A stretch of 15,341 bases of DNA from DASWHK01 sp036398215 (GTDB lineage: Bacteria; Acidobacteriota; UBA890). Within the stretch, counting starts at the first letter, position 1; every line of letters starts with the position of its first letter. Location: NCBI GenBank assembly GCA_036398215.1, contig DASWHK010000214.1:1-15341 (forward strand), in the 5' to 3' direction. The notes under the pieces were generated by a model. That model worked only from the letters and a program-made list of their open reading frames with translations. It searched no databases and had not been told where the DNA came from. The position numbers were made by a program, and so were the translations under genes. Positions 1 through 4,875 of this stretch are shown here, piece by piece.

Positions 1-394
1 TCCACCCTCTGCGCCCGGCACGCCTAATCGCACCCGCCGATGACGCCGATGATCGTGCCGGCGGCGTCACTCCCTGCCAATTTGCAACGTTGGCGGCGGC
101 CCGATGGGTGCCCGGTCCGCCAGCCGTTGGCGGGCCGAACACCCCTGTCGTCGCCAGCGTCGCAACCGCGTCGACACGCTTAACGCTCGGCTGGCGGAAC
201 GAGCACCCCCGGGCCGAGGTCACGGGCGGCAGATCCGAGGCACGCGACTTCGACGCTCAACGGGCCCCGGCCTGGCGAACGGCCGGCGGCGTGGAGGACG
301 CCTCGCTAGCGCGAGCGGACCTGGGGGACCACATCCGGGTACCGATGCGGACCCACGGACGGAGTTCGATCCCGAGCGCGACGGGTTCGGCAGC
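1..394. other. Gene-poor stretch with a palindromic repeat and small hairpins
   Basis: I see no convincing gene here. The open frames on both strands are Arg/Pro/Gly-rich, as expected of chance frames in GC-rich DNA. The stretch holds repeat copy 1 (97-223) and two perfect short hairpins: GGCGT/ACGCC at 288-302 and CTCGC/GCGAG at 302-315. Bases around 39-66 resemble the tandem repeat near 3595-3618 (shared ATGACGCCGA-GAT), which hints at another, more degraded repeat copy. This stretch is where the attC of the toxin-antitoxin cassette should lie, but I could not fold a convincing one. Confidence 0.55.
97..223 (+). repeat. 127-bp palindromic repeat, copy 1
   Basis: This 127-bp segment matches the reverse complement of 3280-3406 without gaps, with roughly 15 mismatches (about 88% identity). 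Each copy has its own 21-bp inverted ends, here at 106-126 and 188-208 (right arm core CGGCTGGCGGAACGAG). It could therefore fold into a long hairpin with a 61-nt loop. It encodes nothing recognisable. A REP-like or MITE-like element is possible, but no transposase signature or target-site duplication was seen. Confidence 0.8.
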
Positions 395-580
395 CTACCC
401 GAGGTTTCGAAGCTCCTGATCCTCGGGCACGGGCTTGGGCGGAAGAGAGACAAGCCGCCTCCCTGCATCGGAGGAGGCCTTCTGCAGCGCCTGCACGATG
501 GCGTCGAGGTCGTAGTCATGCCGCCGGGCGAACTCCTCGCGGATCGAACGAACCTCTTCGACTATCGGGTCTCTCGCCAT
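395..580 (-). CDS. Small probable antitoxin partner of the PIN protein
   Basis: A 61-residue, strongly charged protein. The N-terminal part (about 1-32: IVEEVRSIREEF, then DYDLDAIVQALQ) is predicted to be helical, and a Pro-rich tail follows. From memory, very similar small proteins of unknown fold are often encoded beside PIN-domain genes and are treated as their antitoxins. No AbrB, RHH or Phd DNA-binding motif is obvious. The start ATG lies inside the 3' end of the PIN gene (19-bp overlap) and is preceded by AGGA at good spacing, which suggests translational coupling. The order toxin then antitoxin is the reverse of the usual vapBC order. The antitoxin role is inferred from context. Confidence 0.7.
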   Translation of the reverse strand: MARDPIVEEVRSIREEFARRHDYDLDAIVQALQKASSDAGRRLVSLPPKPVPEDQELRNLG

Positions 581-1059
581 GGCACATCCTCGCCGAGCTC
601 TTCAGGCGTGCAAATCACGGGTGGTGCGAATCCCGCCGCCCGGCACGCCCTCTCGATCCTACCACGGGTCGCCGCGTTGGCGATGTGCGTGCAGTTCCAG
701 GTGAGCAGGTAGTCCATGCCGTGGACGGCGGCCACGGCAATGTGAACGGCATCGACCACCGCCTTCGGCGGTACAGCGGCTGCATCGAGGAGCTGTCGCG
801 CCAGCTCGGTGGCGGAGGACGTCACTTCGAGTACCGCGATCCCCTCCAGCGCCGACCTCCTCGCATCGGCAGCGGTCGGGTCCCCTCCGCGCGCTTCCTG
901 CAAGACTGCCTCCGACACGAAAAGCTCGAACCGCTCGCGCCCTTCCCACCATTCGTTCGTGATCTCCTGGTGGGCTGCAGTCACGAGGTCGCGAGTCCGA
1001 CGGCCCGTCAGATAGCTCACGATCGTGGTTTCGAGGTACACTCGTGGCCTCGTTGTCAT
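562..1059 (-). CDS. PIN-domain ribonuclease, VapC-like toxin
   Basis: A 165-residue PIN-domain protein, expected to be a Mg-dependent ribonuclease toxin in the cytoplasm. The acidic positions can be placed: E10 in YLETTIVSYLT (many PIN proteins have Asp here), E50/E55 in VSEAVLQEA, and D103 in VVDAVHIAVA. The fourth position appears as N122 in LLTWNCTHIAN. This E-start, TWNC variant matches a recognisable PIN subfamily, so it is probably intact. It overlaps its downstream partner by 19 bp. The ATG at 1059 lies 26 bp inside the cassette boundary at 1085-1091 and has AGGGTAGG upstream. The pair sits as one integron cassette, where TA modules are known to stabilise arrays. Confidence 0.88.
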   Translation of the reverse strand: MTTRPRVYLETTIVSYLTGRRTRDLVTAAHQEITNEWWEGRERFELFVSEAVLQEARGGDPTAADARRSALEGIAVLEVTSSATELARQLLDAAAVPPKAVVDAVHIAVAAVHGMDYLLTWNCTHIANAATRGRIERACRAAGFAPPVICTPEELGEDVPWRETR

Positions 1060-1084
1060 CGCCTACCCTGGGTGCCTCGCGTCT

Positions 1085-1174
1085 GCCGAACGCTATGCGC
1101 GTAAGCTGCGCGGCTGGTCCCGTGAACAATTCATCCACGCGCCCTTCCGCGCCAGCTTCACGCGCCTGTTAGGA
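1085..1174 (-). repeat. attC recombination site before the TA cassette
   Basis: This 90-bp imperfect palindrome has the anatomy of an integron attC read on the minus strand. The outer cores are TCCTAAC (1168-1174) and GTTCGGC (1085-1091). The latter keeps the conserved GTT but departs from GTTRRRY at the fourth base. The inner arms are 1147-1165 and 1097-1113, and they pair along their whole length except for two extra G residues in the longer arm. Unpaired extrahelical bases of this kind define strand choice in attC recombination. The site marks the boundary with the TA cassette. Confidence 0.82.
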
Positions 1175-1287
1175 GGCTCAAGCCAGCGGTGAACCTCTCA
1201 CGGCGCGTGGTACGAGACGCAGTGTTACTCGGCTCCAACCTGCGCGGGAACCATCAATCTTGCGGCTGCGATCTTCCATATAGAGTA

Positions 1288-1318
1288 TGCGGCGGCAGTC
1301 TTCATGCGCCTGTTAGGC
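1288..1318 (-). repeat. Half attC site after the second membrane cassette
   Basis: On the minus strand a perfect GCCTAAC core (1312-1318) follows the stop of the 1358-1768 gene by 39 bp. It continues with AGGCGCATGAAG, nearly identical to the left half of the attC at 1168-1174. I could not find a matching right half before 1175, so the site looks truncated or rearranged. Confidence 0.6.
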
Positions 1319-1357
1319 CTCCGTGCGATCCCGCCTGATACCGGATGTGCGGGCCGA

Positions 1358-1768
1358 CTACGCCATTCTCTTGTAGAGATATACCGCGCCAAGTCCCGTG
1401 AGAATCACGACGGGCGCTACGCCAACCGCGAGCTTCCAGACTACCGACTCGACGCGACTATCGCTGACGAGCGCAACCCCGATGTAGCACGGGACCCAAG
1501 CCAAGTAACTCCAAAATGCCCAGCGTTTGGCCGACCACAACCCAACGGCCGCGGCAATGCCTACGCCGACGGTCGCAAGTTTAAGGATCGCAAGGAACGC
1601 ATCTGAACCCAACGACGTGGCCCAGCTGTCGACAAACCCATCGCCCGTGACGTCCGAGTAGAGGAGCCTCAGCGACAAGTAACCGAGCAACGCCGTGAAT
1701 ATCGGCATCCTCGTTGGCTGTTGCGGAGCACCCGCGTTATTTGGTTGTTCAGCGTCCGGCGGCTTCAT
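1358..1768 (-). CDS. Integron-cassette membrane protein of unknown function
   Basis: A 136-residue protein. After a polar N-terminus (1-20) there are about four hydrophobic segments: roughly 21-37 (weak), 57-79, 84-102 and 109-132. It is therefore probably an inner-membrane protein. The motif GLWSAKRW at 76-83 resembles GLLSARSW in the neighbouring cassette protein. The chosen ATG at 1768 has AAGGAA at good spacing and lies 18 bp inside the cassette, just after the junction core at 1786-1792. A longer open frame upstream would run through the attC and is not credible. I do not recognise a named family. Being a compact cassette with its own ribosome site supports it as a real gene. Confidence 0.75.
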   Translation of the reverse strand: MKPPDAEQPNNAGAPQQPTRMPIFTALLGYLSLRLLYSDVTGDGFVDSWATSLGSDAFLAILKLATVGVGIAAAVGLWSAKRWAFWSYLAWVPCYIGVALVSDSRVESVVWKLAVGVAPVVILTGLGAVYLYKRMA

Positions 1769-1785
1769 GATGATTTCCTTGGTAG

Positions 1786-1884
1786 GCCTAACGGATTGGG
1801 AATCAGCCGCGAGCGGGGCGGCTGAGTCTTTCTTGGCTGCGAAAACGGTGCGCGCCGCTCGACGGCTGCATTCCGGTGTTAGGC
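1786..1884 (-). repeat. attC recombination site between the two membrane cassettes
   Basis: This 99-bp site is a textbook attC on the minus strand. The outer cores are perfect, GCCTAAC (1878-1884) and GTTAGGC (1786-1792). The inner arms at 1864-1874 and 1799-1808 pair as GGAATGCAGCC against GGAATCAGCC, with a single extra G as extrahelical base. The TAA stop of the upstream gene lies inside the R'' core (1879-1881), typical of cassettes whose gene ends at the attC. Confidence 0.92.
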
Positions 1885-2316
1885 CGTTCCCTCCCATTCT
1901 CGCCGGAGTCTCAGCAGCTTCCAGACAAACGGAACCTCCAGGATCAACTCGCCGCGGAAGGGCATGCCTCCCTGCTGCGCCATTGTGACCAAACAAACCG
2001 ATACGCCCGACGAGGCAACAATGAGCCCAGCGATGACGCCCCAACTCCTTGCCGAAAGGAGTCCATAGGCGGCGACACCGTGGGCAACGAGGAGCAGGGC
2101 AACGAGAAGCGGGATCGCGTCGTAGGGTCGCTCGGTCGCCTCAAGCCCAAACAGGGCGAACTCACTCTCCCTCTCGACCGCCCACCCAAGAACGAGCCCC
2201 ACGAGAGCGAGGCCCCCGAACACCAGGAACATCCAGCTGAACAGTTTGATCCACAACGGGAGAAGCGCCCGCCTGAGATCGCGGGCATCGGTAGTGTCAG
2301 CGTGGTTTGAGTTCAC
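1879..2316 (-). CDS. Integron-cassette membrane protein of unknown function
   Basis: A 145-residue protein with a charged N-terminus and at least three hydrophobic segments (about 24-46, 68-88 and 91-112). It ends in a basic amphipathic tail (VPFVWKLLRLRREWEG). From memory, the pattern of three or four helices with a GLLSARSWG turn and a xxWKLxxLRxxWE end occurs in membrane proteins carried by integron cassettes of many bacteria. No function is established. The start is GTG at 2316, preceded by AAAGGGGAAG. The stop codon lies within the attC core, and the gene begins 50 bp inside the cassette that starts at the 2366-2372 junction. It is the first cassette next to the integrase remnant. Confidence 0.8.
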   Translation of the reverse strand: MNSNHADTTDARDLRRALLPLWIKLFSWMFLVFGGLALVGLVLGWAVERESEFALFGLEATERPYDAIPLLVALLLVAHGVAAYGLLSARSWGVIAGLIVASSGVSVCLVTMAQQGGMPFRGELILEVPFVWKLLRLRREWEGTA

Positions 2317-2365
2317 GGGGTCTTCCCCTTTGTCCGTATCTGTCTTCTGCTATCTGGTGCGATCG

Positions 2366-2372
2366 GCCTAAC
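2366..2372 (-). other. Cassette junction core at the attI side
   Basis: GTTAGGC on the minus strand, identical to the core of the attC at 1786-1792. It marks the first cassette boundary after the integrase remnant, so the bases just above it (2373 up to about 2430) are the likely remains of attI. No array of integrase-binding repeats could be recognised. Confidence 0.65.
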
Positions 2373-2387
2373 AGGTATTCGACAGAA

Positions 2388-2408
2388 CTACGATATCGGG
2401 TATCGTAG
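2388..2408. repeat. Perfect 8-bp-stem palindrome near attI
   Basis: CTACGATA and TATCGTAG form a perfect stem around the loop TCGGG. It lies 16 bp above the first cassette junction. It could be an operator, part of attI, or overlap a cassette promoter: TACGAT reads as a weak -10 on the minus strand, but no good -35 was found. Confidence 0.55.
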
Positions 2409-2556
2409 CGCACCGGCGCAAGCTAGCACGGGTGGGTCGATTGGTCGAGGGAAGGACGGAGGGCGGCGGAGGGCTGGGTGCGCCTCGTGTGTGGGCCCAG
2501 GCACAACGGCTGCGTGCACTGGGATAGGTGGCGGGGAGGCGCGAGGTAGCGCTCGG

Positions 2557-2628
2557 TCACGGGGTGACATCGAGGGGGCTGCGGATGCCGCCGCCGCTGC
2601 GATTGAGGACGTTCGTGTAGATCTGGTG
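2557..2628 (-). pseudogene. intI: 3' remnant of an integron integrase gene
   Basis: On the minus strand these codons read H-QIYTNVLNRSGGGIRSPLD-VTP and then TGA. This matches the conserved C-terminus of IntI tyrosine recombinases (consensus about TQIYTHVLNRGGRGVRSPLD), including the catalytic Tyr of QIYT. Upstream (2629-2813) no frame shows the HTFRHSFATHLL or LGH motifs that should precede it, so about 90% of the gene is gone. A neighbouring frame (LFNVSPRPAAT) may be a frameshifted trace of the preceding helix. The remnant has the same orientation as the cassettes, the less common arrangement known for example from Treponema and some planctomycetes. Confidence 0.82.
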
Positions 2629-2771
2629 GGGTTGCTGCGGGCCGTGGACTGACATTGAACAACCGCTTGCGCGTACCAGGCGGGCGGGCGCTGTTGACGG
2701 GCCGATAGGCGATGCCTGCGAGCGCTTCCAGGACGCTCGCCGGCAGTCGCGGTCGCCTCAGGAGCAATCAG

Positions 2772-2805
2772 TTGTCTACAACGCACGGGTGCGTCAGGTT
2801 GTAGG
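2772..2805. promoter_or_regulatory. Palindromic possible operator upstream of the 2814 ORF
   Basis: GTTGTctACAAC (2772-2783) is a perfect interrupted palindrome, and GTTGT recurs at 2799-2803. Together they also allow a hairpin: CTACAAC at 2777-2783 with GTTGTAG at 2799-2805, and CGCAC with GTGCG inside. It lies 8 bp before the GTG start. Autoregulated small modules often carry such operators; this role is inferred. Confidence 0.45.
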
Positions 2806-2813
2806 CTGAATCC

Positions 2814-3194
2814 GTGAAGGCACTTGCCCAGTTGCTGAACGACATGCGTTCGGGTGGGGTGATCGATGATTACGCCCTGTTCGGGGCTACGGCTCAGATG
2901 CGCTATACGGAGCCGGTGGCCACGCTGGTCGCGGATGTGCTCGTAGCTGTCCCATCGTCGTCAGAAGGACTGGATGTCATGAGCGGCATCTACGAGTTCT
3001 GTGCCGGCAGGGCACGGAAGCTGCTCTCGTGGCCCGAAAAGATCCGCATGGTTGAAGGGATCCGGGAGTCGGCGCGGCAGTTGCGGGCCATGCGCGACGA
3101 GCGTGAGGAGGATCGGGAGAGGACGAGGATTCACCGCGCCGGTGAAATAGACGCGAGCAGCAACGACCATGTCGTAGGGGATCGCCGACCATGA
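2814..3194 (+). pseudogene. Chimeric, probably decayed nucleotidyltransferase-like ORF
   Basis: An open frame of 126 residues with a GTG start at 2814. Residues 1-63 look like the start of a nucleotidyltransferase-like family often grouped with AbiEii-type toxins (DYALFGATAQMRYTEPVATL-ADVLV). From memory, intact members run to about 150-180 residues and have Asp where V39 stands, giving an Asp-x-Asp metal site with D41. From residue 65 the sequence changes to KLLSWPEKIRMVEGIRESARQLR, which looks like a separate small protein (WPEKIRMVE helix) usually encoded alone. The simplest reading is an internal deletion joining two neighbouring genes in frame. The tail after about 95 is low-complexity and charged. 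No good ribosome site is visible. Expression is uncertain. Confidence 0.55.
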
Positions 3195-3208
3195 CAGCCG
3201 CAGACGAC

Positions 3209-3238
3209 ACTCGAATACACTCGAATGATTATTCGAGT
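3209..3238. promoter_or_regulatory. Orphan operator-like repeat
   Basis: ACTCGAAT occurs at 3209-3216 and 3219-3226, followed after GATT by its exact complement ATTCGAGT (3231-3238). The local AT content is higher than in the surroundings. The arrangement of three half-sites resembles an autorepressor operator, but no gene follows on either strand. Confidence 0.45.
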
Positions 3239-3279
3239 ATGCCTGATGTTGATCGGAGGTTCGGAGCGAGGACAAGGAT

Positions 3280-3406
3280 GTCACCTCGGCCCGGGGGTGT
3301 TCGTTCCGCCAGCCGAGCGTTAAGCGTGTCGACGCGGTACCTGCGGTGGCGACGAGAGCAGGGTTCGGTCCGCCCACGGCTGGCGGAACGAGCACCCATC
3401 GGGCCG
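3280..3406 (-). repeat. 127-bp palindromic repeat, copy 2 (inverted)
   Basis: Inverted copy of the repeat at 97-223, the same length and about 88% identical. Its own 21-bp arms (3295-3315 and 3377-3397) pair with a single mismatch, so it could fold into an almost perfect hairpin with a 61-nt loop. The two copies face each other across about 3.05 kb that contains the integron remnant and the chimeric ORF. Confidence 0.82.
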
Positions 3407-3505
3407 CTACCAAGGCTGCTGCTTGACGCGGAGTGGCGCCGTTTGCAACGTGGTCGGAGTCATCGGCGGGAACCTGGTGGCGTGACCGGAGCAGAGGGTG
3501 GAGGA

Positions 3506-3602
3506 GGCGTCATGGGTCCCCGCGAGAGGCTCTCGCGTGTCTCCGGAACCCACGGTCGGCGTAACGAATGACGCGCTGCCTCCCGCGGGGACCCATGACG
3601 CC
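3506..3602. repeat. Long inverted repeat with 25-nt arms
   Basis: Arms 3506-3530 and 3578-3602 are complementary at 24 of 25 positions. The outer 19 are perfect (GGCGTCATGGGTCCCCGCG). The spacer is 47 nt. The right arm is part of the tandem unit at 3553-3620. On the minus strand it lies downstream of the last EPS gene and could help end transcription, but there is no T-tract. Confidence 0.75.
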
Positions 3603-3689
3603 GACGATGCCCGGCGAGCGCCGAGCCCGGTCGGCGTAACGAATTACGCGCTGCCTTCCGCGCGGACCCATGGCGATGCCCGGCTAGCG
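3553..3689. repeat. Tandem pair of ~62-68-bp repeats overlapping the GT2 stop
   Basis: Unit 1 (3553-3620) and unit 2 (3628-3689) both read CGGTCGGCGTAACGAAT, then ACGCGCTGCC, CGCG-GGACCCATG, GATGCCCGGC and AGCG. Unit 2 lacks a 6-bp piece. The end of unit 2 contains the TAG stop (3684-3686) of the glycosyltransferase gene. The core GTCGGCGTAACGAA loosely resembles the arm GCTGGCGGAACGA of the 127-bp repeats, so both may belong to one repeat family. Confidence 0.75.
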
Positions 3690-4751
3690 TTCTCGTGCCT
3701 CTTGCGCCTGCGCCGGCAGCATGTCGTCGCTTCGGCCGGCGGCCAACGAGCCGGCCAGGGCCAGCAGGTAGACGGCGGCCTGGGCCCAGAAGGCCAGCGC
3801 GTAGATGCCGCCGCGGGTCAGGGCGAGGAAGGCGCTCGAGGCGAGGAGCAGGACGAGGAAGTAGGGGACCACCAGGCGGCCGAGCTTGTGGGAGACGAAC
3901 TGCAGGAAGACCGGGTTGCGGCGGGGGTCGAGGAGGGCGGGCATCTGGGTCAGGAGCTGGTAGTTGCCGGCCAGCGTGCGGACCTTGCGGCGGTACTCGC
4001 GGGCCGGGTGGCAGGCCTTGTCGAAGGCTTGGGCGCGGGGCTCGAAGACGACGCGCTGGCCGGCGAGGACCGCTCGGAGGGGGATCAGCATGTCGTCGAG
4101 GATGGTGTCGTCGGGGATGGGAGCCAGCAGCTCGCGGCGGATCGCGTAGAGCGCGCCGCTGGCGCCGAGCATCGAGTGGATGTCGCTCTCCAACCGCCGC
4201 AGGAGCTTTTCGTAGCGCCAGTAGAGGCCGACGCCGTCGGCCGCGCCGTCGTCGGCGTCGGCCAGCAGCAGCTCGCCGCCGGCGACCCCGACGGAGGGGT
4301 CGGCGAGGTCGGCGACCAGGTGGCGGATGGCGTCGGTATCTAGCCGCTGCCGGGCATCGGCGAAGACCACGACCTCGCCGTCGGCGAGCGGCAGCGCCGC
4401 GTTCAGTGCCGCCGCCTTGCCTCGTTGTTCTTCGGAGTGAACGACGCGCAGGCGGGGCTCGTCGCGGAAGCTTTCGACGACCCGTTCGGTGCCGTCGGTG
4501 GGACCGTCGAGCGAGAGGACCAGGCGCAGCTTGCCGGCGGGGTACTCGAGGCCCAGGCAGTTACGGATCTTGGCGCCGATGCAGGCGGCCTCGTTGTGGG
4601 CGGCGATGACGATCGTCACCCGCGGCTCCCACGGTCCCCTGGCGACCGGACGGTTGGCGAGGCGCCGCCAGGCGAGGAGCAGCAGCGGGTAGCCGAAGTA
4701 GACGTAGGCCACCGCGGCGAGCGAGAGCCAGAAGGTGACTTTGGCGAACAT
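3684..4751 (-). CDS. Membrane glycosyltransferase family 2, probably 3'-shortened
   Basis: A 355-residue processive-type GT2 protein, expected to add sugars to the lipid-linked or growing polysaccharide at the inner membrane. An N-terminal helix (about 5-28) is followed by the GT-A domain: TIVIAAHNE 46-54, a DGPTDGT nucleotide-sugar site 82-88, FADA with D132 as metal ligand, and DD 219-220 as likely base. RRKVRTLAGNYQLL (254-267) stands where Q/RxxRW lies in cellulose-synthase-like enzymes. Two C-terminal helices (about 292-312 and 316-338) follow. The protein then ends in a short polar tail. Relatives I recall continue about 40 residues with another helix, and here the stop lies inside a repeat, so the end may have been replaced. 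A 124-bp gap separates it from the dehydrogenase gene, with no clear ribosome site. In-frame TGA just upstream fixes ATG 4751 as the first start. Confidence 0.85.
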   Translation of the reverse strand: MFAKVTFWLSLAAVAYVYFGYPLLLLAWRRLANRPVARGPWEPRVTIVIAAHNEAACIGAKIRNCLGLEYPAGKLRLVLSLDGPTDGTERVVESFRDEPRLRVVHSEEQRGKAAALNAALPLADGEVVVFADARQRLDTDAIRHLVADLADPSVGVAGGELLLADADDGAADGVGLYWRYEKLLRRLESDIHSMLGASGALYAIRRELLAPIPDDTILDDMLIPLRAVLAGQRVVFEPRAQAFDKACHPAREYRRKVRTLAGNYQLLTQMPALLDPRRNPVFLQFVSHKLGRLVVPYFLVLLLASSAFLALTRGGIYALAFWAQAAVYLLALAGSLAAGRSDDMLPAQAQEARER

Positions 4752-4875
4752 CGGTCATTGTGGGCGGCGAAGCCGGAGGGCGGGGCGGCCATCGCCCTTC
4801 GGACTCGCACGCGCGATGCACAGGGCCGTCCCGACCTCGGTCACGAGCTGCGCCTGGACGCCCACGCTAGAGTCG

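Larger units (their letters stand above)
1060..1357. other. Non-coding stretch between cassettes
   Basis: No gene is supported here. The stretch contains a complete attC (1085-1174), a 137-bp piece with no recognisable content (1175-1311), and a half attC (about 1288-1318). An 18-bp sequence is duplicated directly at 1156-1173 and 1300-1317 with one mismatch. It corresponds to the R''/L'' half of attC sites. The layout suggests an ORF-less or eroded cassette, or a recombination scar, between the membrane-protein and TA cassettes. Confidence 0.6.
2373..2813. other. Gene-less stretch around the integrase remnant
   Basis: Apart from the integrase tail at 2557-2628 I see no gene. The longer frames on the minus strand (for example across 2388-2786) are Pro/Arg/Ala-rich and look like chance. 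Two clear palindromes lie here: 2388-2408 near the attI side and 2772-2805 just upstream of the 2814 ORF. Bases 2409-2556 show nothing recognisable. Confidence 0.6.
3195..3683. other. Repeat-rich stretch without a gene
   Basis: No credible coding frame. It holds a small palindrome with a direct repeat (3209-3238), the inverted copy 2 of the 127-bp repeat (3280-3406), and the tandem and inverted repeat cluster (3506-3689). Bases 3239-3279 and 3407-3505 show nothing recognisable. Confidence 0.65.

Noticed and set aside
97..223. Insertion sequence or transposon
   Set aside because: The repeat has internal inverted ends but no transposase and no visible target duplication, so only a palindromic repeat is claimed.
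134..391. Possible attC closing the toxin-antitoxin cassette
   Set aside because: GCCGAAC-like and RYYYAAC-like cores occur (385-391 with 134-140, 178-184 or 254-260), but no paired inner arms could be found for any combination.
1769..2044. N-terminal extension of the second cassette membrane protein to 228 residues
   Set aside because: It would translate through the attC site and the preceding gene. The ATG at 1768 has a good ribosome site inside the cassette.
2380..2450. Cassette promoter (Pc) on the minus strand
   Set aside because: TACGAT could be a -10, but no acceptable -35 lies 16-18 bp upstream.
2388..2786. Minus-strand frames of 132 and 114 codons
   Set aside because: Composition is Pro/Arg/Ala-rich without motifs. 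The only recognisable protein signal in this stretch is in the third frame (the integrase tail).
3506..3689. CRISPR array
   Set aside because: There are only two tandem units with a 7-bp gap and an inverted third arm. There are no regular spacers and no cas genes.
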